Below the pieces are notes generated by a model. That model was given only the letters and a program-made list of their open reading frames with translations. It made no database searches and was not told where the DNA came from. A program made the translations under genes and the position numbers. From assembly GCA_029882975.1 (NCBI GenBank), contig JAOUJW010000005.1, forward strand, positions 124,001 to 188,000: a stretch of 64,000 nucleotides of DNA, given 5' to 3'. Shown one piece after another: positions 53,564 through 63,131 of this stretch; the first letter of the stretch is position 1; the number at the start of each line of letters is the position of its first letter. The DNA comes from Gammaproteobacteria bacterium (GTDB lineage Bacteria; Pseudomonadota; Gammaproteobacteria; SZUA-152).

Positions 53564-54550
53564 TCAAAACCAAAATCGCATACCGGCAACCCATTGGGTT
53601 TCCCGAGTATCTTCTCCGGCAAGCCGGGCAAAATCAGCCGATGATCCAAACGTGCCTTTCCACTGCAAACCAAGATATGGAGCCATTTCCCGGTAGAATT
53701 CATAGCGAACTCGAAACCCGGCCTGTATCAGGGATAAACCGGAGCCGATTTGCCGTGTCGCATCGTCCTTGCTCTGCAACACGACCTCAATTGTCGGTTC
53801 CAGAACCAGCTTCTGAGTCAGCAACAATTCATAGTCCAATTCCAAATTCAAAGCCACATGCCCGGATTCGCCAACATAGGCATTTGCCTCCACCTCGAAC
53901 CAATAAGGGGCCAAACCTTGCAAACCCAACGCCAACCTGACTTGCGGATCGTCCCCACTTTCATACTGCAATCCCAATTGTGAGTTCCAAAATGCGGAAA
54001 CTGCATGTCCCCACAATAAGTCAACATTACCTTCTTCCAACTTGTTTTTGTAAACCTCACCATCTAATTTGAGCACAACTCGATTGTAATCTCCCCCATA
54101 CCACATTTGTGCATCAAGCTTGGTAGTGCGCACATTATCGTGACGTGCGACCTCCAAGCGGTCAACCCATAATGCGCCCAGCGTATGTTCGTCAGCCAAA
54201 CGTAACCGCTCTGTTCCCATAAGTGCGTATTTCCCGCTGCCCCTTGAGTACCCCCCTGAATAGGCATGGGGATCACGGGCATCGGGTGGAGCAGAACCGC
54301 CTTGCATTCTGCTTTGACCGGATCCTCCCATCCCGGTCACTCCACCATGGTTCATTGATACCCCGTGATCCATATCGTGATCGATTTTATGGTCCTGGTT
54401 CTGTGAAGGGTTCCCATGATGCTCGGAATCCTGGTGCGTTCCCTCCATGTTGTGGTGCTCTTGGGACATGGCATCAGCCCCAATTTCTTCTGCAAATACG
54501 CCGGCCTGGAATATCGCGACCATTGCAGTAAACAATATAAATCTATTCAT
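53564..54550 (-). CDS. copB: Outer-membrane copper resistance protein CopB/PcoB
   Basis: 328 residues. Signal peptide cut after VFA (about residue 20), a His/Met-rich stretch (about 25-95, with HHNME, HHGN, DHDMDHGVSMNHGG) that would bind copper, then the beta-barrel CopB domain with DRLEVARHDNVRTTKLDAQMWYGGDYN and terminal aromatic residues (RFWF). Normally co-transcribed with copA, as here (25-base gap). Confidence 0.93.
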   Translation of the reverse strand: MNRFILFTAMVAIFQAGVFAEEIGADAMSQEHHNMEGTHQDSEHHGNPSQNQDHKIDHDMDHGVSMNHGGVTGMGGSGQSRMQGGSAPPDARDPHAYSGGYSRGSGKYALMGTERLRLADEHTLGALWVDRLEVARHDNVRTTKLDAQMWYGGDYNRVVLKLDGEVYKNKLEEGNVDLLWGHAVSAFWNSQLGLQYESGDDPQVRLALGLQGLAPYWFEVEANAYVGESGHVALNLELDYELLLTQKLVLEPTIEVVLQSKDDATRQIGSGLSLIQAGFRVRYEFYREMAPYLGLQWKGTFGSSADFARLAGEDTRETQWVAGMRFWF

Positions 54551-54575
54551 ACTCTCACCTGTGTATCCTGCTCAC

Positions 54576-56354
54576 TTACGCCACCACAACTTCGCGGAAC
54601 ATTCCCGCATCCATGTGGTAAAGCAAATGACAATGCCATGCCCAACGTCCAATCGCATCCGCAGTGACTAGAAAACTGATTCGCTGTGCCGGTTGAACAC
54701 TAAGAGTGTGGCGTCGGGCCAGAAAATTGCCTTCAGAGTCTTCTAATTCGCTCCACATTCCGTGTAGATGCATGGGATGAGTCATCATCGTATCGTTATG
54801 TAAGATAACCCGCAGTCGTTCACGGTGACGAAAATGTATGGGGGTGGATCTACCGAATTCCAGGCCATCAATAGACCAAGTATATCGCTCCATATTGCCT
54901 GTCAGATGTAACTCCACATCTCGCTCCGGTTTCCTCTTGTCCTTAACGCTATCCACCGAACGGATGTCCGCGTACGTGAGCACTTTACGGCCGTTATTCC
55001 TCAATCCGATCCCGGGATCATCCAGATTGGTGCGTGGACTATCCACGCGCATATCCACGCTGGGTCCGTATTCAGTTTTCGCGTGTCTAACACGTACCGG
55101 TTTCTTCCCTGCGGGATTAGGGTTGTTGTGGTGCATATGATTTCCCGGATTGCTCCCCATGGTCCCCTCACCAGCCGAGTGATCCATAGCACCCATCATG
55201 TCGGTCATTTCCAACCAGATCTGTTGATCCAATTCCGGTACCGGAGCGGACAAACCGGATTTAACTGCTAAAGTGCCACGAGCGTAGCCGGTTCTATCCA
55301 TGGACTGGGCGAAGATGGTATAGGCATCGTCTTTTGGTTGTACAATAACATCATAGGTTTCGCCCGGACCACAGCGAAATTCGTCAACAGTGACCGGCTC
55401 AATATCTTGACCGTCCACGTGTATTACGGTCATTTTTAATCCGGGAATTCGCACATCAAAGTAACTTTGGGTACCACCGCTGATAAATCGCAGCCGTACC
55501 TTGTCACCACGACGAAACAAACCGGTCCAATTCCCAGCCGGGGTGCTGCCATTCATTAAATAGGTATATGTGTATGCAGATATGTCGGATAGATCCACCG
55601 GACTCATGCGCATCTGATTCCACATACGACGTTTTTGAAGCGCCGCAGAAAAACCGAATTGTGACACATCGCTGACAAATCCGCCGACGGTCGGTAAATT
55701 GAAATTATAATAATCCCCTTGTGTTTTCAATTTGGCAAACACACTGGAGGGATCTTCGTCGGTCCAGTCGGACAGTAGCACTACATAATCCTTGTCTGCT
55801 TGAATAGATTTCCGAGCCGGATCAATGATAATGGCACCATACATGCCGGTTTGTTCTTGAAATCCACTGTGCGAATGGTACCAATAAGTGCCGGCTTGCT
55901 GAACCTGAAACCGATACGTAAAGGTCTGTCCCGGCGCAATTCCGCTAAAACTCACACCAGGGACACCGTCCATTTGATAGGGAAGAATCAGACCGTGCCA
56001 ATGAATCGATGTTGGTACGTTCAATCGGTTGGTAACCCGAAGTGTGACGGTTTCCCCTTCACGCATGCGTAGTGTCGGTGCCGGTATGGATTGATTGATC
56101 GCCGTGGCCGTACGTATTTGTCCCGTAAAGTTGACTGGCATTTCCGTTACCGTCAAATCAAACTCAGGCCCATGCAGTACAGGGGCGGATGTTACCGGCT
56201 GACCGGCAACAGCGGTGGAAAATCGCGGTCCTGCCGCAACCAAGAGCCCACCAGCTGCTAAACCCTGAATAAAGCGCCGCCTGGAATGATCGGGCAAATA
56301 TCCCTTTCCAGAGTCAATAACTTTCATACCACTTTTCCTCATCTTTAAATTCAT
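54576..56354 (-). CDS. copA: Periplasmic multicopper oxidase CopA/PcoA
   Basis: 592 residues. Twin-arginine signal SRRRFIQGLAAGG (about residues 24-36). Four copper-ligand blocks are present: HWHG, YHSHSG, HPMHLHG and WHCHLLYHMDAGM, which carries the type 1 ligands. A Met/His-rich segment (MTDMMGAMDHSAGE...HMHHNN, about 385-420) is typical of copper-resistance oxidases. It oxidises Cu(I) in the periplasm. Divergent from copR, across a 36-bp palindrome. Confidence 0.95.
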   Translation of the reverse strand: MNLKMRKSGMKVIDSGKGYLPDHSRRRFIQGLAAGGLLVAAGPRFSTAVAGQPVTSAPVLHGPEFDLTVTEMPVNFTGQIRTATAINQSIPAPTLRMREGETVTLRVTNRLNVPTSIHWHGLILPYQMDGVPGVSFSGIAPGQTFTYRFQVQQAGTYWYHSHSGFQEQTGMYGAIIIDPARKSIQADKDYVVLLSDWTDEDPSSVFAKLKTQGDYYNFNLPTVGGFVSDVSQFGFSAALQKRRMWNQMRMSPVDLSDISAYTYTYLMNGSTPAGNWTGLFRRGDKVRLRFISGGTQSYFDVRIPGLKMTVIHVDGQDIEPVTVDEFRCGPGETYDVIVQPKDDAYTIFAQSMDRTGYARGTLAVKSGLSAPVPELDQQIWLEMTDMMGAMDHSAGEGTMGSNPGNHMHHNNPNPAGKKPVRVRHAKTEYGPSVDMRVDSPRTNLDDPGIGLRNNGRKVLTYADIRSVDSVKDKRKPERDVELHLTGNMERYTWSIDGLEFGRSTPIHFRHRERLRVILHNDTMMTHPMHLHGMWSELEDSEGNFLARRHTLSVQPAQRISFLVTADAIGRWAWHCHLLYHMDAGMFREVVVA

Positions 56355-56407
56355 ACAGGTGCACTTCGCACAGGATAAACTGTAACCATATAAGGCTTAC
56401 GATTCTG

Positions 56408-56443
56408 TGACCGGAACATTACATTCTTGTAATGTTCCGGTCA
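56408..56443. promoter_or_regulatory. Perfect palindrome between copA and copR
   Basis: Arms of 16 bp (56408-56423 and 56428-56443) are exact complements around a 4-base centre. It lies 53 bases before copA and 62 bases before copR. Its core ATTACA-N4-TGTAAT resembles copper-regulator boxes, so it is the best candidate CopR operator serving both directions. A further inverted repeat CTACAC/GTGTAG lies at 56457-56473. Confidence 0.6.
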
Positions 56444-56505
56444 TGTTGTTGGAATCCTACACATGTAGTGTAGAATAAATAAATAGGGTTATTTGTGATT
56501 AAGAC

Positions 56506-57189
56506 ATGAAGCTATTGATTGTTGAAGATGAGGTGAAAACCGGCGAATACCTGCGCCAGGGGCTTACCGAATCTGGATTTGTGGTCGATTTTGCCAGAAA
56601 TGGAATGGATGGTTTCCATATGGCGATGACAGAATCGTACGATTTGATCATCCTGGATGTTATGTTACCCGATGTGGACGGATGGCGAATTTTGCAATCG
56701 CTGCGTGAAGCCGGGATCATAGTTCGAGTATTGTTCCTTACCGCTAAAGACAGTATAGATGACCGAGTAAGAGGTTTGGAACTGGGGGCAGATGACTATC
56801 TGATCAAACCCTTCGCGTTTGCCGAGTTACTGGCCAGAGTTCGGACTTTGGTACGGCGGAGTATCGGCCCCGACATGGATACTACACTGGTGGTCGCTGA
56901 TTTGGAGCTGGATTTAATGCGCCGCCGTGCATGCCGTGCGACTCAAAAAATCAGCCTAACCGCAAAAGAATTTACACTGTTGGAACTGCTGATGCGCCGC
57001 CGCGGTGAAGTTCTACCCCGGTCATTAATCGCATCTCAGGTATGGGATATGAATTTCGACAGTGATACAAATGTCATTGATGTGGCAATTCGCCGATTGA
57101 GAGCGAAGATTGACGATGGTTTTGATAAAAAGCTGATACATACCATAAGAGGTATGGGTTACATGCTCGATGTAACGGATGAGGAATAA
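56506..57189 (+). CDS. copR: Heavy-metal response regulator CopR/CusR
   Basis: 227 residues. Receiver domain with phospho-acceptor Asp51 and the CusR/CopR-typical [25 protein letters not shown] opening, then an OmpR-type winged helix (about 130-225). Should activate copAB on copper stress. Its stop overlaps the kinase start by one base (TAATG). Confidence 0.93.
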   Translation: MKLLIVEDEVKTGEYLRQGLTESGFVVDFARNGMDGFHMAMTESYDLIILDVMLPDVDGWRILQSLREAGIIVRVLFLTAKDSIDDRVRGLELGADDYLIKPFAFAELLARVRTLVRRSIGPDMDTTLVVADLELDLMRRRACRATQKISLTAKEFTLLELLMRRRGEVLPRSLIASQVWDMNFDSDTNVIDVAIRRLRAKIDDGFDKKLIHTIRGMGYMLDVTDEE

Positions 57190-58552
57190 TGCAGCCCCCC
57201 CCTTCGCTTACCTTACGATTGACTTTGTTATTTAACCTGACCTCAGCAATCGTGTTTTCAACATTCGGTTGGATAACAGAACGGTCTTTAATGATGCATT
57301 TTCAAAATGAAGACAAAATTGAACTCAAGCTTATTTCAAGAACGGTTTCCCAAGCACTGAGCGAATGGACCGACACCAAAGACAAGGGTGCCCTGGAACA
57401 AAGGTTTAATGATATTTTACTGGGTCACCATGGAGCCGTATTATATGTTTGCGACGTAAATGGTAAAGCACTATTCGCCAGTCCGGGAGGACCCAATCTT
57501 TCCGATGTCACTATGGACAATGCCTTTCACGATAAAGTGTACGACTGGAGTGATACCAAGCACACGTATCGAATTTAACCTCATCCAATAACGGTACGGT
57601 ATACAGGACGTCCGTCGCTGTCGTCATTGATTATCATCTTCGTTTTCTTCAGAGTTTTCGATATACCATGTGGGTAATGATTATCGCCGGAATTTTGGTT
57701 ATGGGGCTGGTAGGTTGGATTTCGGTTAGAAAGGGGCATGCCCCCTTGCGCGACATCGTCGAGCAAATTCACCGAATCAGTGCCAGTCAGCTGAATAGCC
57801 GATTATCGCCCGATAATGTACCGGTGGAGTTAACCGATCTTGCGGTTTCCTTTAACGATATGTTACAGCGGGTGGAGGAATCGTTCCTACGTCTTTCCAA
57901 TTTCTCAGCAGATATTGCCCATGAATTGCGAACGCCAATGACAAATCTATTGACTCAAACCCAGGTTGCCTTGTCTCAAAATCGCTCTTCAGAGGAATAT
58001 CGAGAAGTACTCTATTCCAGTATTGAAGAATACGAACGCATTACACAAATGATCAGTGATATGTTATTCCTCGCCAAAGCGGATAACGGTCTTTTTCATC
58101 TGAACAATGTTACCATCAATTTGGAAACGGAGATCAATCAACTATTCGAATTTTACGAAGCCTGGGCGGAGGAGCACGGCGTAGCCCTGACCCTGGAAGG
58201 TAGTGCCTCCGTTTCGGGAGATCAACCCATGTTGCGCCGGGCTTTAAGCAATTTAGTGTCAAATGCAATCAGACACACCCCAAGAGGAAACACCGTAAAG
58301 ATTACACTGGAGCACAACGCCGAAAAGTCCATAGTCATTACTGTGGATAATCCCGGCATCAGTATTCCACCCGAACACTTGAGTAAGGTATTTGACCGCT
58401 TCTACCGGGTAGATGCCTCTCGACAACGGGAAGGAGAAGGAGCCGGTCTGGGACTGGCTATTACCAAATCCATCATCGAAATCCATCGCGGGACCGTAAC
58501 ATCGCTTCCAAAGGATGACGGTGCACGATTCCAAGTCATTTTGCCGGGGTAA
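57189..58552 (+). pseudogene. copS: Heavy-metal sensor kinase CopS/CusS, split by a one-base deletion
   Basis: Two frames that together make one CusS-type kinase. The first (57189-57578) holds span 1 and most of the periplasmic sensor and stops early at TAA 57576. The rest, in the -1 frame, continues without a gap as LTSSNNGTVYRTSVAVVIDY-type sensor sequence and then span 2, HAMP, HisKA (AHELRTPMTNL) and HATPase (GAGLGLAITKSI) to 58552. Adding one T to the run at 57574-57576 restores the full protein of about 454 residues, near the family length. It is either a real frameshift or a homopolymer sequencing error. A GTG or ATG restart near 57668 would give only the kinase half. Confidence 0.85.
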
Positions 58553-58633
58553 GCACCTATGGCAAACAAGATATTCTTCAATTCTAGATAATCTATCGTA
58601 TCCCGATGGATTCTCAGCAGGCGGGAAGTAGTA

Positions 58634-59281
58634 ATGAAGCAGCTGTTTCGTTTATGTATGGTGATTACAATTTTTACTCTGGTAGCATGCGCCGAAGAAC
58701 AACACAAGCAGCTATCGCCGGAAATGCAGTCGGTACATTGGCTAAACCAAGCCCATGAATATTCCACCACCGGACAACACGATAAAGCTATCCCCCTATA
58801 TGAAAAAGTCCTGAACGAAGAAATCCTCCGATCGGGAAGCAATAATCCCAAAGTATCTGTGTATTGGAATAACCTGGGTATGGTATGGGAAGATAAAGGG
58901 CAATTCGACAAAGCCATTGAGTACTATAAGAAAGCGATTGATAGCGCTCTGGAGAGCTTAGGCCCCTCACATTCTCAAGTGGCCGTCTATTGGAACAATC
59001 TGGGTAAATCCTGGAAAAAAAAAGGCCGCCTGGACAAGGCCATTGAATATTTTGAAAAAGCCCTAAACAGCGATATCAATAACTACGGCCCCTTGGATTC
59101 CACAGTGAGTAATCGCTGGTCGGCTTTGGGTGAAGCATGGTTCCAAAAGAAAAACTACTCCCAAGCCAGATATTATTTTGAAAGAGCCTTAGTTGTGCGC
59201 CGTGCCATTTTTGGCGAAAACCACCCCAGTACAGTTGCAGCAAGAGAGTGGCTGGACAAGACAATCAAACATCTTGAGTAA
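58634..59281 (+). CDS. TPR-repeat lipoprotein
   Basis: 215 residues. Lipobox LVAC (Cys20) after a short signal, then three or four tetratricopeptide repeats of kinesin-light-chain type (NLGMVWEDKGQFDKAIEYYKKAID; NLGKSWKKKGRLDKAIEYFEKAL). It should be membrane-anchored in the periplasm and mediate protein contacts. Convergent with cheR. Confidence 0.85.
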   Translation: MKQLFRLCMVITIFTLVACAEEQHKQLSPEMQSVHWLNQAHEYSTTGQHDKAIPLYEKVLNEEILRSGSNNPKVSVYWNNLGMVWEDKGQFDKAIEYYKKAIDSALESLGPSHSQVAVYWNNLGKSWKKKGRLDKAIEYFEKALNSDINNYGPLDSTVSNRWSALGEAWFQKKNYSQARYYFERALVVRRAIFGENHPSTVAAREWLDKTIKHLE

Positions 59282-59298
59282 CTGTATATTGCACACAG

Positions 59299-60162
59299 TT
59301 ACTTTAGTTGGTAAATGAGCCCGTTTTTCCAGCGTACCAATTCGAAGCGTTCAGTTAAACCACTGATTGATTCGGCCCCTCCCAGGATCAGAAAACCGCC
59401 TGGATTCAACGCTTGAGTCATGCGATTGACGATATCCACTTTAAGTTCCGGGGTAAAATAGATTAAGACGTTGCGACAAAATATTATGTCGAATTTGCCC
59501 AACAGCAAGTAACTGTCTTTCAAATTAAGTTCTCGAAAACTCACACGGCTTCTTACTTCTTCTATGACTTGTGATTTGGTTCCGGTACTTTTGAAAAAGC
59601 GTTGACGCCTTTCATCGGACAGGCCACGAATTAAGGCCAGGGATTCGTATTCCGCATTTTGCGCCTGCTTTACAACGGAGGATGAAAGATCCGTCCCCAA
59701 AATCCGTACGGAGGTTGACGACAAGGTTCCCGGGTTTCTGCTGAGAAATTCAGAAACAATCATGCTGATGGAATATGGCTCCTGGCCGGTGGAACAAGCT
59801 GCAGACCAAATCCGGATTTCGCGTTTTTTTTGTTTACCAAATTCCGCTAATAGTTTTTCATACAAAACTTCATAGGGATACTTGTCGCGAAACCAGGAAG
59901 TCTCGTTGGTGGTCATAGCATCTAAAACCAATTGACGAAAAAACTTACTGCTTTGCATTTTCGGAACAAGTTCCGAAAAACAACGAATCCCATTCTGCGA
60001 CATAATACTGTTCAATCGACTGCTGACCAGGTACTCTTTATTCGCACCCAAAGTGATACCCGATTCTCTCTCCAGATAGGAACAGAATGTTGCGTAGTCT
60101 GCCGATTTTAACGTCGGGGCTTGGTTCGAGTCTTTATTAAAATTGTTTTTTGCCGGTTGCAT
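59299..60162 (-). CDS. cheR: Chemotaxis protein methyltransferase CheR
   Basis: 287 residues. N-terminal helical domain and SAM-binding domain with IRIWSAACSTGQEPYSI, DIFCRNVLIYF-like (FDIIFCRNVLIYF) and GGFLILGGAES. Methylates glutamates of chemoreceptors. Starts 6 bases after cheV. Confidence 0.96.
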   Translation of the reverse strand: MQPAKNNFNKDSNQAPTLKSADYATFCSYLERESGITLGANKEYLVSSRLNSIMSQNGIRCFSELVPKMQSSKFFRQLVLDAMTTNETSWFRDKYPYEVLYEKLLAEFGKQKKREIRIWSAACSTGQEPYSISMIVSEFLSRNPGTLSSTSVRILGTDLSSSVVKQAQNAEYESLALIRGLSDERRQRFFKSTGTKSQVIEEVRSRVSFRELNLKDSYLLLGKFDIIFCRNVLIYFTPELKVDIVNRMTQALNPGGFLILGGAESISGLTERFELVRWKNGLIYQLK

Positions 60163-60168
60163 AAAACC

Positions 60169-61107
60169 TTACCCTGCCTTTTTAAGTTGCATCGTGGATT
60201 CCACGCCTTCTATAATTGCTTCAGCTAATTCTCTTTGATTGAACTTTGGAATAAACTTGTTGGCCCCTACTTTTTCAACCATGATTTGATTGAACACACC
60301 GCTCAGTGAAGTATGCATAATGACATACAAGTCCTTTAATTGAGGGTGTTGCCGAATCCTGGTAGTGAGTGTGTAGCCATCCATATTGGGCATTTCCACA
60401 TCGGTGATGATCAAGTCCAATTCGCCGATGGTACCGTTCTTACACTGTTCTTCCAGATACTTTAAACCATCCTGACCGTCTGTAGCTAAGGCACAGGATA
60501 TGTTCAACTTCTCGAGGGTGCGTTTGATTTGATTGCGCGCTACACTGGAATCATCCACAACTAATATTTTTATCTTATCGAATCCTTTCGCGCGTTCATC
60601 CGCTACATACTCTTCCCGGTCTGCGGTTCCGGTAACTTCTTCCAGGACTTTTTCAACATCCAGAATACCAATTAGCTGATTGTCGACTTTCGTAACTGCT
60701 GTAAAGTATGAAGACCCGGCAGCGCCTTTAGGCGGCGGTAATATTTCAGACCAATTCATGTTCACTATACGTTGCACACCCTTAACCAAAAATCCTTGTG
60801 TTTTGCGGTTGTAATCTGCAACCACAACATAGCAGGCATTGTAATCTTGTTTTGGCGTGGCCGGCATTTTCAACGCTCGGGCTAAGTCAATCACGGGAAT
60901 GGTTTTATCGCGCATATTGGCGATACCCACTATGGTCGGATGAGAATTGGCTACCTTGGTAAGATTTGGACAGCGGATCACTTCCTGCACTTTAAACACA
61001 TTGATGCCAAATGTTTGTCGTCCATTAAGATTGAACAACAGCAGCTCCAGCCGATTCGCACCAACCATTTGGGTACGCAAATCGATTCCTTTCAACATTT
61101 GTGACAT
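60169..61107 (-). CDS. cheV: Chemotaxis coupling protein CheV
   Basis: 312 residues: CheW-like domain (about 15-160, VFKVQEVIRCPNLTKV) joined to a receiver domain (about 178-305) with acidic VVDDSS and Asp in IITDVEMPNMDGY. Couples receptors to CheA in a phosphorylation-dependent way. First gene of the cheV-cheR pair. Confidence 0.95.
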   Translation of the reverse strand: MSQMLKGIDLRTQMVGANRLELLLFNLNGRQTFGINVFKVQEVIRCPNLTKVANSHPTIVGIANMRDKTIPVIDLARALKMPATPKQDYNACYVVVADYNRKTQGFLVKGVQRIVNMNWSEILPPPKGAAGSSYFTAVTKVDNQLIGILDVEKVLEEVTGTADREEYVADERAKGFDKIKILVVDDSSVARNQIKRTLEKLNISCALATDGQDGLKYLEEQCKNGTIGELDLIITDVEMPNMDGYTLTTRIRQHPQLKDLYVIMHTSLSGVFNQIMVEKVGANKFIPKFNQRELAEAIIEGVESTMQLKKAG

Positions 61108-61151
61108 GTGTTACAACTCCAGAAACTTTTTATATATTCGGTGCTTATTGC

Positions 61152-61178
61152 TTATCGACATTCTTGATCTTTACTTGA
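61152..61178 (-). promoter_or_regulatory. Candidate sigma-28 promoter of cheV-cheR
   Basis: On the minus strand TCAA-N15-GTCGATAA, 7 of 8 in the -10 box and 3 of 4 in the -35. Start would lie about 37 bases before cheV. Confidence 0.5.
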
Positions 61179-61200
61179 ATAGGATCCCGTGCCGCAGAGT

Positions 61201-61216
61201 TGGTACAAATATTGCT
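61201..61216 (+). promoter_or_regulatory. Sigma-54 promoter of flgA
   Basis: TGGTAC-N5-TTGCT with correct GG-N10-GC spacing; one base from consensus. Start about 61228, so a leader near 190 bases. Same class as the flgB promoter. Confidence 0.72.
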
Positions 61217-61415
61217 CAAATACACCTGTAGGTAGTGAACGGAGATCCGAAACCGGCACAAAGCAACTGCACCGGATACATTACCTACTTATAATCAGAT
61301 ACTTGCAAGCAATGCGAGCAAGTGTGAAACAGTCGGTATTTTGACTGTTGGGGGGTAAAGTGGATAATACAGGCTATTATGCAATGGAATTACTGTGTGC
61401 GTCAGGACGACCGCT

Positions 61416-62150
61416 ATGAAATGTTTACAAATTTCATACATTCTTCGTGTAGTTGTAGCAATCCTGTCTACAAGTTTTTCCTGTTCCCCGTCAGTCCATG
61501 CGAAATCTTCTGATCCACAGTATCACAAACTTGACGATATCTCCCTGGCTGCAGAACGCGCCGTGCATCAACATATGGCCCAAGGGGGAAAAACGGATTA
61601 TGAGTTTGAGATTTACAAACCCAATACCCGCTTAAAGTTACGGCTTTGCTCCAAAGCGTTAGTGGCGGAAGTTGCCGGCCGGGAGCTAACCGGAAAAGCC
61701 ACTATAAAGGTGCAATGCAAGGACAATAAGCCTTGGAAGTTATTTGTCTCCGCTGAAATCGCCTACTATGAGCTCGTCCCGGTTAGTACTACCGGAATAG
61801 CCAGGGGCCAACAAATTTCTGCAGCTCAGATTGAAAACGTGCGGGTTCGACTCACAAACGCGAATAAGAATGTATTGTCGTCCGATGCTGCTATTATTGG
61901 AAAAGTAGCCAAACGATACATAGCTAAAGGCAAGACCTTCAGTCCTCAACTATTGGCGGAACCCAAGTTGGTACGGCGCGGCCAACAGGTGGTGTTGATA
62001 GCCAAAAATGCAGCTCTTGAAGTACGTATGTCAGGCAAAGCACTTGCTGATGGTGCCAGAGGCGATATTATTAAGGTACGTAATAATTCCAGCAACCGGG
62101 TTGTGGAAGGAATTGTGACTCGGTTAGGAATTGTACAAATTCAGATGTAG
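61416..62150 (+). CDS. flgA: Flagellar P-ring assembly chaperone FlgA
   Basis: 244 residues from the ATG at 61416, before which AGGACGACCGCT stands; the longer frame starts at 61395. Signal peptide cut near VHA, SAF domain in the C-terminal half (ARGQQISAAQIENVRV... GKTFSPQLLAEPKLVRRGQQVVLIA). Helps FlgI polymerise in the periplasm. Confidence 0.93.
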   Translation: MKCLQISYILRVVVAILSTSFSCSPSVHAKSSDPQYHKLDDISLAAERAVHQHMAQGGKTDYEFEIYKPNTRLKLRLCSKALVAEVAGRELTGKATIKVQCKDNKPWKLFVSAEIAYYELVPVSTTGIARGQQISAAQIENVRVRLTNANKNVLSSDAAIIGKVAKRYIAKGKTFSPQLLAEPKLVRRGQQVVLIAKNAALEVRMSGKALADGARGDIIKVRNNSSNRVVEGIVTRLGIVQIQM

Positions 62151-62176
62151 CTTAGGAGTGGGCTTATTGTTGTAAT

Positions 62177-62250
62177 GGGTAGACCGAATTGGTAGTTTTT
62201 GTACGCTAAATTTGCTTCTTCTAGACGTCATTCACGAAATTGGTCTACCC
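62177..62250. repeat. Long-spaced inverted repeat between flgA and flgM
   Basis: GGGTAGACC at 62177-62185 and GGTCTACCC at 62242-62250, perfect 9-bp arms 56 bases apart, with partial matching continuing inwards. Lies just upstream of the flgM promoter. Possibly a looped regulator site or a large stem ending flgA. Confidence 0.55.
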
Positions 62251-62253
62251 ATA

Positions 62254-62280
62254 TTAAGCTTTTAACGTTCTATCCGATAA
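62254..62280 (+). promoter_or_regulatory. Candidate sigma-28 promoter of flgMN
   Basis: TTAA-N15-TCCGATAA: 7 of 8 bases of the -10 box. flgM is commonly read by sigma-28 in addition to an upstream promoter. Start would lie about 20 bases before flgM. Confidence 0.6.
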
Positions 62281-62308
62281 ACTTATTGTCAAGCTAAGGA
62301 GATAAGGC

Positions 62309-62638
62309 ATGGCCGTAGATACAGTGGAATCTCGGGAAGTACAGAAAGTACAGAAGGCACGAAAAAACAGCGGACTTAGCAGGACCAAACAACTGCCCGG
62401 TACGCAGGAAACCAAGCAACCCGGCAAAGTTCGCACTGATACTGTTTCAATAACCGGTTCCGCAGAACTATTGCAAACGTTGGAGCAAAAGTTGTCCGTA
62501 TTGCCCGTAGTCGACAAAACAAAAGTTGAAAGCATAAAAAAGGCGATTGCATCCGGTCAGTATACCTTTAATCCGGAAAAAACTGCTGAAAAATTTATGC
62601 AATTGGAGTCGGCATTAACCCCGAAAAAGCTGTCTTAG
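62309..62638 (+). CDS. flgM: Anti-sigma-28 factor FlgM
   Basis: 109 residues, disordered N-terminal half and conserved C-terminal sigma-binding helices (VDKTKVESIKKAIASGQYTFNPEKTAEKFM). Holds FliA until the hook is finished, then is exported. AAGGAG lies before the ATG. Confidence 0.93.
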   Translation: MAVDTVESREVQKVQKARKNSGLSRTKQLPGTQETKQPGKVRTDTVSITGSAELLQTLEQKLSVLPVVDKTKVESIKKAIASGQYTFNPEKTAEKFMQLESALTPKKLS

Positions 62639-62653
62639 GGGGAACACATCGCC

Positions 62654-63112
62654 ATGAATCCTGCAAAAGCGGCTGAAATTCTCAACTTATATATCCGGCA
62701 ATCTCACGAACTGCTAAACGCTTTGCGTGCCGAATACGCTTCATTTCGTGCCAATGATATCAGCGGATTTGAAGCAGCCACTAGTCTGAAACTGGATCTC
62801 AGCGCTACCATACAGACTACAGAACGCCAGCTTTATCAGACCTTGGAACAAGACGGCTACCCCGCCGATCAGGCCGGGTTAAACCAATACGTCGATGGCC
62901 TCGGTTTGCAAAATAAGTACAAAATACTAATGGCCACCGCTAAAGATTGCCAAAAACAAAATCAAATTAATGCCCGTATGGTTAATCTTGCTACAGTACA
63001 AACTCAACAGTTTCTTAATTTATTGCAAGGCCGGGAACCGGGCACCAGCTTATATTCCGCCGCTGGAAAGTTAGTGGATAACGGCTCCTGCAGCGATACA
63101 AAGACCGCTTGA
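62654..63112 (+). CDS. flgN: Export chaperone FlgN for FlgK/FlgL
   Basis: 152 residues, helical, with the FlgN-type central region (LLNALRAEYASFRANDISGFEAATSLKLDL) and a GLQNKY block. Binds the C-termini of FlgK and FlgL. Starts 15 bases after flgM. Confidence 0.88.
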   Translation: MNPAKAAEILNLYIRQSHELLNALRAEYASFRANDISGFEAATSLKLDLSATIQTTERQLYQTLEQDGYPADQAGLNQYVDGLGLQNKYKILMATAKDCQKQNQINARMVNLATVQTQQFLNLLQGREPGTSLYSAAGKLVDNGSCSDTKTA

Positions 63113-63131
63113 TCCTATTAGGGCAACTTCC

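Noticed and set aside
57668-58552. Separate short histidine kinase gene
   Set aside because: Sequence continues the family without gap from the upstream frame, and its ATG lies inside the second membrane span with no ribosome binding site; it is the second part of a frameshifted copS.
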